Notes: generated by a model not told the origin, from the sequence alone. A DNA stretch of 64,000 bases from Empedobacter brevis NBRC 14943 = ATCC 43319 (GCF_000382425.1 NZ_KB908298.1:1-64000); one strand, 5' to 3'; counted from the stretch's first letter, positions 25,189-34,176 are shown. Numbers and translations: made by a program.

Positions 25189-26316
25189 TTAATTCTTATT
25201 ATTCAACACTAATTCTTCTAAAATAGCAGGAAATTTCGCCTCTTCTTCAAATGTAAGATTCGGATTTGCATATACTATAATTCCATCTTTATCAATAACG
25301 TAAGTTGCTCTATTGTTATAACCTAAACGATTGTAAGAGTTATAAGCTAATGAAATTTCATAATTATAATCGTTAAGATAGGTAATATTAGTTGTTCTTA
25401 AAGCAGATTTCCATCGTTCCAATAGAGGATTTGTCGAACTTGAGATAGCGTAGCTTTTCACTTTACCTAGCAAAGGATTATGATCAATCAATTGGATTTG
25501 GGCAGCACAAGTCATCATTGCTTTTTTATCAATTGAGGTAAAATCAGGTAAAATCTGACCGCTAAATGCTGCCGGATAAAATGTCAGTACTTTGAAATTT
25601 GAGGTATCATCAAGTAATTTTATGCTTGAATTGTTTTCATAATTTGGTCCATTCAAAATAAAATCCGGTGCTTTATCTCCTACTTTCAAAATTCTATTTG
25701 TCTTTAAATCAACGTCTATCTCGTCCGTTTTCGATATTTTTTTAACCCATTTTTCTAGCGGTTTCAAATGTTCTCCTTGTGCACGATAATCATTATCTCT
25801 CAAAATAATTTTATTGTCTTTATCCAATAAAAAAAGTATTGAGCTTTCCACTAAAATCTTATTCGCAGACAAAGAAACAGGTATAATAGTCGAAATTGAA
25901 TTTTGCTTAAATGGTTTTAATCCCAACGACTGATAAACTTTTCCATAATCATCATAAATGACCTGTGCCCCATTCAATTTATTTTGATTTGAAGAATCAT
26001 TAAATGTAAAAGATTGCTTGACTTCTTTACCCCATTTATCTTCTTCATTTACAACATAAATCACATCTATTTTAGGTGAATTTTTCGATGTAAATGCTAA
26101 TCCTTGAACAAAATAATAATACAAAGACGTTGTCAGCATACTTGCATAGTCATTTGTCTTGTAAAGACTTGGTGTAAAAATGATAATCTTCAGATGAGAT
26201 GACTGATCTAAATTCTCAATTTTATTGATCGGGAATTGGTCGCCTACATTCAAATTCTGAGCTTTCACAAAAGATAAACTAAAAACGACGAATAAAAGAG
26301 TACAAATTCTTAACAT
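25189..26316 (-). CDS. Secreted protein with redoxin-like (AhpC/TSA) domains, atypical active site
   Basis: The 375 residues have a signal peptide (LRICTLLFVVFSLSFVKAQ). Two redoxin-like halves each start with a VGD motif (NVGDQFPINK; KVGDKAPDFILNGPNYE). The second half reads LTFYPAAFSGQILPDF, where ordinary peroxiredoxins have PxxxTxxC directly after FYPxxF. The nearest cysteine is in MMTCAAQ about 15 residues later. It ends with RATYVIDKDGIIVYAN, standard for the fold. It may be a non-peroxidatic or divergent periplasmic redoxin. Confidence 0.75.
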   Translation of the reverse strand: MLRICTLLFVVFSLSFVKAQNLNVGDQFPINKIENLDQSSHLKIIIFTPSLYKTNDYASMLTTSLYYYFVQGLAFTSKNSPKIDVIYVVNEEDKWGKEVKQSFTFNDSSNQNKLNGAQVIYDDYGKVYQSLGLKPFKQNSISTIIPVSLSANKILVESSILFLLDKDNKIILRDNDYRAQGEHLKPLEKWVKKISKTDEIDVDLKTNRILKVGDKAPDFILNGPNYENNSSIKLLDDTSNFKVLTFYPAAFSGQILPDFTSIDKKAMMTCAAQIQLIDHNPLLGKVKSYAISSSTNPLLERWKSALRTTNITYLNDYNYEISLAYNSYNRLGYNNRATYVIDKDGIIVYANPNLTFEEEAKFPAILEELVLNNKN

Positions 26317-26464
26317 AAGACATTTACTTTAAACAAAACGAGTGGATTTAAAACTTTCACAAGATAACTCTTTTTCAAATCTTATATAAGACCAAAAACT
26401 TAATTTCTTTTCGAAATGAGAATTAAATATAACGTATCACAAAGTATATTTTCAGTAAATCGGC

Positions 26465-26472
26465 TATCTTTG
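26465..26472 (+). promoter_or_regulatory. -7 box of the gene at 26505
   Basis: TATCTTTG matches the consensus 32 bases before the start codon. Confidence 0.5.
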
Positions 26473-26504
26473 CAAAAATTTTAACTTTAAAAATTTATAT
26501 TCAA

Positions 26505-27275
26505 ATGGAATTCAATGTTACTCATGCTTTGAAACAATTAAATGCTGATTATTCGGAAGATAAAGCATCTGAAGTTATAGAAAATTTACTGTATAATTCT
26601 ACTGATTTTTCTGACGAAGACCATGAGATGATTGATAAATTGGGCGATAAGTTTTCACGAATTGCTGCTCAGATTTTTGTAGAAGATTTAGCTTATGATT
26701 TCAATACGTTAGTTAATTATTGGGAAGCTTTTATTGGTCAATTAACAGAAGAACAATCCCAAAATTTATTGAATTTTGCGATCGAACAAACTGATGTAGA
26801 TTTCGTAGAAGATTTTATTATCGGTTACAGAAAGTTTTATACCAATCCGAAAGAAAGTATCACTTTCTTCAATAAGTTAAATGAGGATGAATTCTATGAA
26901 ATCAAATTCTTCAAAGCACGTTGCTATGAAGTTTTAGAAGAGAATGAAAAAGCTGTTGAAGCCTATATGAATTACTTAAATTCTGCTCATTTTAATGAAA
27001 ATGAAAATGCTGAACAAGCTGCTGTAAACAAATTTTATATCAGTCATAGTATTGCTCCTTTATTGGTTAAAATGAAGAAATACGACGAAGCAAAAGTTTA
27101 TTTTGATCACGTATTGGGTACTATAAGTTTTGAAGATTATTTATCTAATTTTGAACATTCCAATTATCAAGAAATAAAACTGTTTTTAAAAGACTATATT
27201 ACTACTTTAGAAAATACTGGTGATCAGACAACAGCGAAAGAAGTTTCTCAAAAAATAATGGAATATTTTTCTTAA
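26505..27275 (+). CDS. Acidic TPR-like protein of unknown function
   Basis: This 256-residue protein has no signal peptide and strongly acidic, helical sequence. Repeated helix-turn-helix units (YEIKFFKARCYEVLEENEKAVEAYMNYL; SIAPLLVKMKKYDEAKVYFDHVL) resemble tetratricopeptide repeats, so a protein-binding role is possible. I know no specific family name for it. Confidence 0.7.
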   Translation: MEFNVTHALKQLNADYSEDKASEVIENLLYNSTDFSDEDHEMIDKLGDKFSRIAAQIFVEDLAYDFNTLVNYWEAFIGQLTEEQSQNLLNFAIEQTDVDFVEDFIIGYRKFYTNPKESITFFNKLNEDEFYEIKFFKARCYEVLEENEKAVEAYMNYLNSAHFNENENAEQAAVNKFYISHSIAPLLVKMKKYDEAKVYFDHVLGTISFEDYLSNFEHSNYQEIKLFLKDYITTLENTGDQTTAKEVSQKIMEYFS

Positions 27276-27424
27276 AATTACAACATTCGCAAATCTATTA
27301 TTGATATTTTATAAAATAATGATAAATAAACAGATTTAACTTTTTATTATCAATATAATAAATCTAATCTATTTTAGCATAAAAAAATAAACAGTTAAAC
27401 ATTTATTAAAATAAGAATTTACCT

Positions 27425-27567
27425 TACCTTTGTACTATAAATAATTTATTCATAGTTGTTAAGGATAGTGACGTTTGATTTTTGAAGAAGAATATCCTTA
27501 ATAAACAGAGTTTTTTTATAGTATTTTTAGGTTGGTTAATGGTTCAATGAAAGTTGAGCCATTTTTT
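27425..27567 (+). ncRNA. Candidate small RNA A
   Basis: A perfect -7 box TACCTTTG (27425-27432) has no ORF behind it. The predicted transcript starts near 27439. It contains a 9-bp stem (TTAAGGATA / TATCCTTAA, 27459-27467 and 27493-27501), a T-rich linker ending in TTTATAGTATTTTTAGGTTGG, and a terminator hairpin AATGGTTCAA / TTGAGCCATT (27538-27563) with TTTT. The terminator can also serve the convergent gene at 27566. RNA function is inferred only. Confidence 0.4.
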
Positions 27568-27904
27568 ATTTCTTAAAACCATAAGCACAGTGTCTGCAAC
27601 CGTTTTCACAACATTTTCCTTTTTGATAATGAAAAAACTCTGTGAAAACCCAATACCCATTTTCAATGTAGTAATGTATATGTGGTATAAACTCCGAAGG
27701 CATGGTCGGATGTTTGTATTGTTGATTAAGTGTTTCAAAATAATCTAATTGGCTCAAACAATTATTACATAAACAGCTGTAATGTGTTTTCTTCAGAAAT
27801 TCAATTGTTTCTCGTTTTAATTCGATCTTTGAACAATTACAATTTTCTATTTCATTTACCTTACATTCGATGATTTCGTTACAACGAGAACAATTTTCTG
27901 TCAT
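27566..27904 (-). CDS. Cysteine-rich CWC-like/DUF5522 protein
   Basis: The 112 residues have two parts. The N-terminus (CSRCNEIIECKVNEIENCNCSKI) is a zinc-ribbon-like cluster of the Cys_rich_CWC type. The middle has CLCNNCL. The C-terminus (HYYIENGYWVFTEFFHYQKGKCCENGCRHCAYGFK) matches DUF5522. In all there are fourteen cysteines, most likely metal ligands. The function of both families is unknown to me. The gene is flanked by two small-RNA candidates. Confidence 0.8.
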   Translation of the reverse strand: MTENCSRCNEIIECKVNEIENCNCSKIELKRETIEFLKKTHYSCLCNNCLSQLDYFETLNQQYKHPTMPSEFIPHIHYYIENGYWVFTEFFHYQKGKCCENGCRHCAYGFKK

Positions 27905-28077
27905 TTTATTGGATTGATATTAGTTACCGGTTCCTTAAATTACAAATTTTCTTAAACTTTTATTAAAACTTAAAATTAACATTCTTTATAAGCATGATGA
28001 ATAAATATATATCAATTAATTTTATTAAGTCATCAAAGAAATCTTTCATAAATAAATTATTTATAATCAAAATCTTA

Positions 28078-28193
28078 TGAAATTTGTAAATGAATAAAGA
28101 GAAAGACATTCTCCTTATTCGTTTAGTGTTTTATAGTAGTTTTGATTGGTAAAAATCCTCTGAAAAATTTTTCAGAGGATTTTTTATTTATTT
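28078..28193 (+). ncRNA. Candidate small RNA B, related layout to candidate A
   Basis: It has a near-consensus -7 (GAAATTTG, 28078-28085). Next comes a 12-base stem with one mismatch (GAATAAAGAGAA / TTCTCCTTATTC, 28092-28103 and 28109-28120). The linker TTTTATAGTAGTTTTGATTGG resembles that of candidate A. A palindromic terminator follows (AATCCTCTGAAAAA / TTTTTCAGAGGATT, about 28154-28181), which also serves brnQ on the other strand. The rest of the 27905-28187 gap shows nothing else. Confidence 0.35.
28151..28185 (-). terminator. Terminator of brnQ (bidirectional)
   Basis: A near-perfect palindrome AATCCTCTGAAAAA / TTTTTCAGAGGATT with flanking A and T runs, directly after the brnQ stop. Confidence 0.75.
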
Positions 28194-29477
28194 CTTTAAT
28201 TTATCCATCAACAATCCAATTACAAAACCAATAATTGAAGGTACTACCCATCCTAAATCATAAGCAAAGAAAGGTATTTTATTCAAACTCGTAACCGTTG
28301 CATCATCAAACATTCCTAATAATTTCAACAATCCTAAAACTGCAATAATCGTCGAAGCTATCAGCGCAAAAACATAGGGTGTTTTACTTTTTACAATTTT
28401 ACCAAACAAGACAATATAAATGACTAAAGTAATTGTAATCGGGTAAACAAATGCCAATGGAGGATACGCAAAATTGATAATTTCATCTACTCCTTTTATT
28501 GATAATCCGAATGAAATTAACGTACACAAAACGACTAAAACGGTATAACTTAACTTTCCGTTTGTTAGACGTCCAAAAAAAGTTCCGACAGCTGATGTTA
28601 AAGCGATGGCAGTTGTAAGACACGCAAACCCCATACATAAAGCGATTGCTATTAATCCATAATGTCCTAGTGTATTTCGAGAAATTTCGATTAGTAATTC
28701 TGCACGAGAAATAGCTGGGTTCGTAACACCCGAAGTCGCTCCTAAATAAATCAGTCCTCCATATACAAATAGCAGACAAGTCGTGGATAAAAATCCAGAT
28801 ACGATTACAATCTGAGATTTACTGTTTGTATCTGTATAACCTTTATCACGTGCAGCTGCAATAATAATTCCAGCAAAAATAACAGATGCCAATACATCTA
28901 ATGTCTGATAACCTTCCACAAAACCTTTCGAAAAAGATTCCATCATCGTTAGTTTTGAAGGAATAAAATCAGCTGTTGGATGAACAATTCCTATCACAAT
29001 TAATAAAGACAATAAAACTAATAATACAGGTGTAAGATAATTCCCAATAACATCCACAACCTTAGATGGGCGAATAGCTAAAATAAGCGTTACAGAAAAA
29101 AAGACCAATGATCCCCAAAGTGGATCCATTTCAGGGAAAAATGGTTTGAGACCTACTTCAAAAGTTGTAGCAGCTGTACGAGGAATGGCAATTAACGGAC
29201 CGATACAAACCATAATAATTGTTCCTAAAATTGCGGCCAAATGTTTATTGATACGATGTCCTAAATCATTGAAATCATCTCCGGAAAAGACCACAGATAA
29301 AATCCCTGTAAAAGGTAATAAAATACCAGTTAAACCAAATGCCAACATTGCAACAAAATAATTAGAGCCAACTTCAACCCCAATTAACGGAGGTAAAAGA
29401 AGATTTCCTGCTCCAAAAAACATCGCAAACAACGCAAATCCAAGCGTTAACACATTGGTAAACTTTTTATTTCTCAT
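28188..29477 (-). CDS. brnQ: Branched-chain amino acid transporter, BrnQ (LIVCS) family
   Basis: It imports Leu, Ile and Val with Na+ or H+ (family knowledge). The 429 residues form about twelve helices. Signatures are LGFALFAMFFGAGNLLLPPLIG at the start, GYQTLDVLASVIFAGIIIAAARDKGY, and the closing GWVVPSIIGFVIGLLMDK. It is monocistronic. I looked for a branched-chain leader ORF in the 180 bases upstream and saw none. Confidence 0.93.
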   Translation of the reverse strand: MRNKKFTNVLTLGFALFAMFFGAGNLLLPPLIGVEVGSNYFVAMLAFGLTGILLPFTGILSVVFSGDDFNDLGHRINKHLAAILGTIIMVCIGPLIAIPRTAATTFEVGLKPFFPEMDPLWGSLVFFSVTLILAIRPSKVVDVIGNYLTPVLLVLLSLLIVIGIVHPTADFIPSKLTMMESFSKGFVEGYQTLDVLASVIFAGIIIAAARDKGYTDTNSKSQIVIVSGFLSTTCLLFVYGGLIYLGATSGVTNPAISRAELLIEISRNTLGHYGLIAIALCMGFACLTTAIALTSAVGTFFGRLTNGKLSYTVLVVLCTLISFGLSIKGVDEIINFAYPPLAFVYPITITLVIYIVLFGKIVKSKTPYVFALIASTIIAVLGLLKLLGMFDDATVTSLNKIPFFAYDLGWVVPSIIGFVIGLLMDKLKK

Positions 29478-29654
29478 ATCACTAATACTTCTCTCTATTT
29501 TAAAAAAATGGTTTGCAAATTACTACAATTACATTTTGAAGCTCTAAACTTAGTAGAATTATTCGATAAACACACAGCCAATTTATAAATTAGACAGATT
29601 TGAATAAATATTAATTCATTATCTTTAATTATTTTGAACGAGATTACGAATCAT

Positions 29655-30233
29655 TTAATCATCTATCTCTTCAAAAATTAATTCATTTGTATTTTTTAAA
29701 ACCGAAATGATACGATTAGTTGGTGCATAATTTTCTCCATTTGGTTGAAAATATTCTCTTGTATAGGAATGTTTATCTTCATAGTTCCAGATTACTTTTT
29801 TGCCATTATAACGATCAGGATAAATTTTATTCATTGAAGAATATACAGAATCAGGCATAAAATTTTGTGAAGATTCTATTTCATTAATCAATCGATTTTT
29901 ATCTTGGTCTGAAATTTCTAACCTAAACGTGTGATGATAATCGCCAATTCCTGAAAAAGATTCATTCTTAATCAATTTAAAGTCATCATTTAGTTTAAAA
30001 TTTAAATCCTCTACCAACTCAATCGCATCGTTTTTAGAAAATAATTCATCTTCATAAATTATGTTTACAGAAATATAAATAATACAAAAAATATATAAAA
30101 TAATAGAATATTTGGCCGTTTTTGGATTGAAATATTGTTTTACAATTCCAAAAAGAGAATACCCTATTAATATCAAGAATATAATAATTACAGTAAATAA
30201 AACTAAGAGTACAATTCCAAAATATACATTCAT
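29655..30233 (-). CDS. Membrane-anchored protein of unknown function
   Basis: The 192 residues have two N-terminal helices (IVLLVLFTVIIIFLILIGYSL; YSIILYIFCIIYISVNIIY) and an acidic domain after them (DAIELVEDLNFKLNDDFKL..., HHTFRLEISDQDKN). Its start overlaps the end of the next upstream gene by four bases. It is the last gene of the winged-helix/CreD operon. No family was recognised. Confidence 0.65.
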   Translation of the reverse strand: MNVYFGIVLLVLFTVIIIFLILIGYSLFGIVKQYFNPKTAKYSIILYIFCIIYISVNIIYEDELFSKNDAIELVEDLNFKLNDDFKLIKNESFSGIGDYHHTFRLEISDQDKNRLINEIESSQNFMPDSVYSSMNKIYPDRYNGKKVIWNYEDKHSYTREYFQPNGENYAPTNRIISVLKNTNELIFEEIDD

Positions 30234-30847
30234 AATGCTTGATCATTTATGCTTTTTAGTTTTAAAATTTTTGAAATAGTATTAATGAGATAAATATTTA
30301 ACATCATAAAACAAATTGATATTGTAGGGTATTCAAAAACTGCAAAAAGTATTATTAAGAAACTAAAAAGAAGGAGTAAAACAACGGCTAATAGTATTGA
30401 AAAATAATTAAGAAAACTAAAACCTATTGTTTCTTCATCATCAAAATTAGTGTAGAATATCATTACTATAAAATTAACTACAATTAAAAGAAATAATAGA
30501 TAAGTTAAAAAAGGTGTATAAAAACCTAAATCATTAATGATATGAATAATTGTTTCATCCAAAATAAAAGCAATTGGAATAAAAAGCCAAGTCATGTTGG
30601 TCCAAACAAATATTTTTCCGGGATTAATAAATATTTTACCTAAAAATAACTCCGAAATTTTATCTATTTTTAGGTACAATGATAATCCAAATAAACAGAT
30701 TACAAACTCTATCATAAAAATAGATACACAGAAAATTATATCATTATTTTTCACCACACTATCAGTAAAGGAAATTGCCATCAACACAAGGCCGATGACA
30801 AAAATTCCTAAAAAGAAATGTATAACAGTTATGTTGTTTTGCTCCAT
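30230..30847 (-). CDS. Polytopic membrane protein of unknown function
   Basis: The 205 residues have about six membrane helices with little polar sequence (IHFFLGIFVIGLVLMAISF, IIFCVSIFMIEFVICLFGL, FLTYLLFLLIVVNFIVMIFY). The start overlaps the creD stop by 19 bases, so translation is probably coupled. Its function is unknown, and it is found here only by context with CreD. Confidence 0.65.
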   Translation of the reverse strand: MEQNNITVIHFFLGIFVIGLVLMAISFTDSVVKNNDIIFCVSIFMIEFVICLFGLSLYLKIDKISELFLGKIFINPGKIFVWTNMTWLFIPIAFILDETIIHIINDLGFYTPFLTYLLFLLIVVNFIVMIFYTNFDDEETIGFSFLNYFSILLAVVLLLLFSFLIILFAVFEYPTISICFMMLNIYLINTISKILKLKSINDQAL

Positions 30848-32232
30848 TCGATGTTTTTAGAATAGTACATTAAGATTGCTACGATGATAAACAATCCTAT
30901 ACTTCCCACTAATAAAGCGTGTTCTTTGAGTTGTAAAATACTGTAAATAAATGCGTATAATAGGATTAACATCAATGTAATTTTGAATGTTAAACCAAAT
31001 GACTTTAAAAATGAATTGACAAAAAAAGTAATCAATAAAATAGTTGCTCCTGATGAAATAAAATAGGCAAAATCAAAACCTAAATATTCTGATAACGATA
31101 ACAATAAGACGAAATTGACACAGATTGCAAAACCAACCAACGCATATTGTACCAAATGAATATTGAAATGATTACGACTTTCGATAAAGAAAAATGCCAC
31201 AAATGTTAGTCCAATAAAGAGAATAGCATATTTTGTCGAGCGATAGGTTTTGTCATAATGATCATTCATCTGCAAGAAATTAACGCCAAAACTATAATCA
31301 GAAAAGTTAGAAGCATCTTGCCAAATTTGCCCTTGCAAAGGATTTTGCTGATAAATTGACCACTTTACATGCGTTTTTCCATTTTTGGTTTCCGGATCAG
31401 AATTGGGCAAAAAATTGCCATCATATTTCAAATCTTTCCAATTTGTTGTCAAATCAACTTTTGTATTGATTGCAGACGGAATAAAATTCAGCATTTGAGA
31501 GCCTTTCATGACCAAATTGATCGAAACTTGATTAAAGTCAAAAGTAGAAGGATCAACTTTCTGCGACATCATTTGTACCGGCATCACTTTTGTTGATTTT
31601 TTAGATTCTTCCGAATACTCACCTGTTCGAACTTTATCTTCCGGATAAATATCTATTGCAGATGTCGTATTGTCTGCCGTTAACGGATAGTTTTTATTAT
31701 TTGAACGCACAATTACTTTATTTTCATATCCTTTTGAATCTGAAATTCCGAAAATAATTTTAGTGGAAACGACATTTTCTGCAGCTACTCCAATTTCTTT
31801 TAATATTTCTGCATAATTCATAAATTTAGAAGTTACATTCAATTTTGAATTGTATACCACTGCGTCGTAAATACTTCTACTTTTTAACTGCGTGTCGATT
31901 GTTCCGTTCATATTCAAATCATTTGCCGAAACGTACTTTTTTACATGTTGCTGAACAACCTTACCTTGCCCATTATTTACATTTTCCACGTAAGTAATTT
32001 CTACAAATGGGCCATAAATTGTTTGCTTTCCACTCCATTTATCCGAAATCTCTGCAATTACATTTTCCTTACTCCCTTGTCGTTCTTCTATAAGGTTTAG
32101 AATAAAAGGAATGGGAATTAATAATCCCAACACCAAGAGGCATACTAAAAAACCTTTAATCATTGTTTTGTTTTGCGAATAAACCGATTGATTTTCAGCT
32201 GGGTATTCGTTTTCTGATTTGTTATTTTCCAT
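30829..32232 (-). CDS. creD: CreD family inner-membrane protein
   Basis: The 467 residues have an N-terminal helix (GFLVCLLVLGLLIPIPFIL), a large periplasmic domain starting RQGSKENVIAEISDKWSGKQTIYGPFVEI, and a C-terminal block of five helices. This matches CreD, a membrane protein of the E. coli CreBC regulon linked to envelope stress and beta-lactam or colicin tolerance (established for E. coli). Here there is no creBC; a winged-helix regulator takes that place upstream. A palindrome overlaps its own promoter. Confidence 0.88.
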   Translation of the reverse strand: MENNKSENEYPAENQSVYSQNKTMIKGFLVCLLVLGLLIPIPFILNLIEERQGSKENVIAEISDKWSGKQTIYGPFVEITYVENVNNGQGKVVQQHVKKYVSANDLNMNGTIDTQLKSRSIYDAVVYNSKLNVTSKFMNYAEILKEIGVAAENVVSTKIIFGISDSKGYENKVIVRSNNKNYPLTADNTTSAIDIYPEDKVRTGEYSEESKKSTKVMPVQMMSQKVDPSTFDFNQVSINLVMKGSQMLNFIPSAINTKVDLTTNWKDLKYDGNFLPNSDPETKNGKTHVKWSIYQQNPLQGQIWQDASNFSDYSFGVNFLQMNDHYDKTYRSTKYAILFIGLTFVAFFFIESRNHFNIHLVQYALVGFAICVNFVLLLSLSEYLGFDFAYFISSGATILLITFFVNSFLKSFGLTFKITLMLILLYAFIYSILQLKEHALLVGSIGLFIIVAILMYYSKNIEWSKTT

Positions 32233-32263
32233 AAGTTTGAAATTTTATTATTATTTTAAAAGT

Positions 32264-32280
32264 ACTTTGTTTTTCAAAGT
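32264..32280 (-). promoter_or_regulatory. Palindromic operator candidate upstream of creD
   Basis: ACTTTG-TTTTT-CAAAGT lies within a longer match (TTAAAAGTACTTTG...CAAAGTTGA) to the site at 33249-33265. It overlaps the minus-strand -7 candidate CAACTTTG, 32 bases before the creD start. It is a likely binding site for the nearby winged-helix protein. Confidence 0.55.
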
Positions 32281-32296
32281 TGAGAAACAAAAAAAA

Positions 32297-32596
32297 TTAT
32301 TTTATATTCTTTATTAATTTTTCCAGGTAATTTAAATGCTCCTGAAAGGCATGTTTTCCAAGTGCGGTAATCGAGTAAGTTGTATTGGTTTTACGCCCGA
32401 TAAATCCTTTGTGTACAGTGATATAATCATTTTCTTCCAAATTTTTTAGATGGGAAGCCAAGTTTCCATCCGTTAAATCTAAAAAATCTTTCAAATCCTT
32501 AAAAGAAATCTCTTCATTCATCACCAAAGCACTCATAATTCCCACGCGAATACGGTTATCAAAAACTTTGTTTAATTTATTTAGATTAAAATCCAT
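32297..32596 (-). CDS. Winged-helix transcriptional regulator
   Basis: This 99-residue single-domain regulator belongs to the winged-helix type with an ArsR/MarR-like fold: NRIRVGIMSALVMNEEISFKDLKDFLDLTDGNLASHLKNLEENDYITVHKGFIGRKTNTTYSITALGKHAF. The recognition helix is around DGNLASHLKNLEE. It has no sensory cysteines, so the signal is unknown. It lies between a membrane-protein gene (9-base gap) and creD, and two matching palindromes in the cluster are its probable operators. Confidence 0.88.
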   Translation of the reverse strand: MDFNLNKLNKVFDNRIRVGIMSALVMNEEISFKDLKDFLDLTDGNLASHLKNLEENDYITVHKGFIGRKTNTTYSITALGKHAFQEHLNYLEKLIKNIK

Positions 32597-32605
32597 GACG
32601 CAAAT

Positions 32606-33238
32606 TTAAGCTTTGTAATCATATTTTCGTACCATCCAAATCCCAAAAATTACATGCAGTGCACCAAATCCTATACACCAAAACAATAAACCATTGTAAA
32701 TAAAATAGAAAGCCAATAAACCTAAAATTATTTCACAAAGAGCTAAATATTTAATCTCTACAATTGTATCGCGTTCTACTGTATATAATGCCAGTCCATA
32801 GAATAATAATGTGGCAGGGGCAACATAAGCGAAACTAAAATTTTTGATAAAAATTAAACTCATTATTCCTCCGACAATCAAAACAAATAAGAATTTTCGT
32901 AAGATACGTTTAGTCACCGGGTTAATGAATCGAACGCCATCTTTTGCAGATTTCCTTGTCATAAAAAAGAATCCACCAACACAAGCTACAATTAATGTAA
33001 TTGCACCTAATATCAATAATTTCAATTCCAAATTGTTTCTTACAACGGATGTTAAATCTCCTCTGTAATTAAATTGAAGTGCATCTTTCAAAATAAGAAA
33101 ATAGGCTATAATCGCAGATAACATTCCCACTACTCCAACCCAAATTCCACTCCACCCACTTATACTCGTGAATTTTGAAGAACGCTGCATCATTGACTTG
33201 ATTTCGTTTAAACTTTCTACAGGATTATTTGAATTCAT
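32606..33238 (-). CDS. Membrane protein, first gene of the winged-helix/CreD operon
   Basis: The 210 residues comprise a cytosolic start (ESLNEIKSMMQRSSKFTSISG) and about six helices (IWVGVVGMLSAIIAYFLIL, LLILGAITLIVACVGGFFF and others). I know no assigned function; proteins like this often sit beside PadR- or ArsR-type regulators in Bacteroidota. Its promoter carries the palindrome ACTTTG-N5-CAAAGT. Confidence 0.7.
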   Translation of the reverse strand: MNSNNPVESLNEIKSMMQRSSKFTSISGWSGIWVGVVGMLSAIIAYFLILKDALQFNYRGDLTSVVRNNLELKLLILGAITLIVACVGGFFFMTRKSAKDGVRFINPVTKRILRKFLFVLIVGGIMSLIFIKNFSFAYVAPATLLFYGLALYTVERDTIVEIKYLALCEIILGLLAFYFIYNGLLFWCIGFGALHVIFGIWMVRKYDYKA

Positions 33239-33248
33239 ATTAAAAGCA

Positions 33249-33267
33249 CTTTGAAATACAAAGTTAA
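33249..33267 (-). promoter_or_regulatory. Promoter with palindromic operator candidate
   Basis: The minus-strand -7 box TAACTTTG (33260-33267) shares bases with ACTTTG-AAATA-CAAAGT (33249-33265). The extended sequence agrees with the site in front of creD. Confidence 0.6.
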
Positions 33268-33298
33268 TACAAAATTTGAATCCTCAAAATAAAATTTA

Positions 33299-33333
33299 AA
33301 AAAAATCCAACTTCTTTAGAAGTTGGATTTTTT
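33299..33333 (-). terminator. Terminator of the SDR gene at 33352
   Basis: A 15-bp perfect stem (AAAAATCCAACTTCT / AGAAGTTGGATTTTT) with a T-run on the minus strand. Confidence 0.85.
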
Positions 33334-33351
33334 CATCTGCATATCGCTATT

Positions 33352-34071
33352 TTAAGGATTTGTCGACCACAAAGAAGCTGAAGCTAACATGGCTCTTTTG
33401 TCTAACTTTAAAATGTCGACAATTAATTGGGCAAAATCTTCCGGTTGTAAAACTTTTTCAGGATCTCCATCTGTAATTTTCAACACATCTTTTGACATTT
33501 CAGACGCAATTGTACTTGGTGTTAATGTTGTCACACGAATATTTTTCTTTCTCAATTCGAACATTAAAGATTCTGATAAACCAATTAAACCTGCTTTAGA
33601 AGCAGAATAGGCAGAAGTTACTGCATTTCCTTTCAATCCGGCAGTTGAAGATACATTGATAATATCACCACTTCCTAATTCTACCATTGACGGAATAACA
33701 GCTTTAGAAACATAATAAGGGCCAAATAGATTTGTACGAACAATATCTTCCCAATCATTTTCCGGCATTTCTAAAAAACTTCCGAAAGCTGCAATTCCTG
33801 CATTATTGACTAAGATATCAAAAGCTCCAAAACTTTCTATTAAACGTTGAAGCTGCATTTTAACTTCTATTTTTTCTGCTACATTAAAAATCGAATAATC
33901 AGCATTTACACCAAAACTTTTAATCTCATTAACAGTTTCTTCTAACAATTTTTTGTTTCTGCCTGTCACAGCAACATGCACACCTTCTTTCGCTAAAGCT
34001 AAAGCGACTGCTTTTCCTAAACCTCTGCTACCTCCTGTAACCAAAGCTTTCTTATCTTTTAATTCTTGCAT
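33352..34071 (-). CDS. Short-chain dehydrogenase, FabG-like
   Basis: A 239-residue classical SDR: TGGSRGLG (residues 12-19), DILVNNAGIAAFGSF, VSSTAGLKGNAVTSAYSASKAG with catalytic Ser, Tyr and Lys, and TPSTIASEM. An Arg after the second strand (VAVTGRN) suggests NADPH. Substrate is unknown. FabG of fatty-acid synthesis is normally encoded elsewhere, so I do not assign the symbol. It is a single gene. Confidence 0.88.
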   Translation of the reverse strand: MQELKDKKALVTGGSRGLGKAVALALAKEGVHVAVTGRNKKLLEETVNEIKSFGVNADYSIFNVAEKIEVKMQLQRLIESFGAFDILVNNAGIAAFGSFLEMPENDWEDIVRTNLFGPYYVSKAVIPSMVELGSGDIINVSSTAGLKGNAVTSAYSASKAGLIGLSESLMFELRKKNIRVTTLTPSTIASEMSKDVLKITDGDPEKVLQPEDFAQLIVDILKLDKRAMLASASLWSTNP

Positions 34072-34176
34072 AATTATTTTATAATTAATATTTTACAGTT
34101 TAAAGGGAAGTCTTTTTTTGTGGGTTTATTTTACAAAGATAAACAACAAAGATTTCTGGTAAAAATTATTTTTTTT

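Noticed and set aside
27554-27748. Plus-strand frame opposite the Cys-rich gene
   Set aside because: It is the shadow of the DUF5522 gene, whose conserved motifs are on the minus strand.
29478-29654. Leader peptide or riboswitch before brnQ
   Set aside because: No ORF with clustered Leu, Ile or Val codons and no terminator hairpin on the minus strand were seen.
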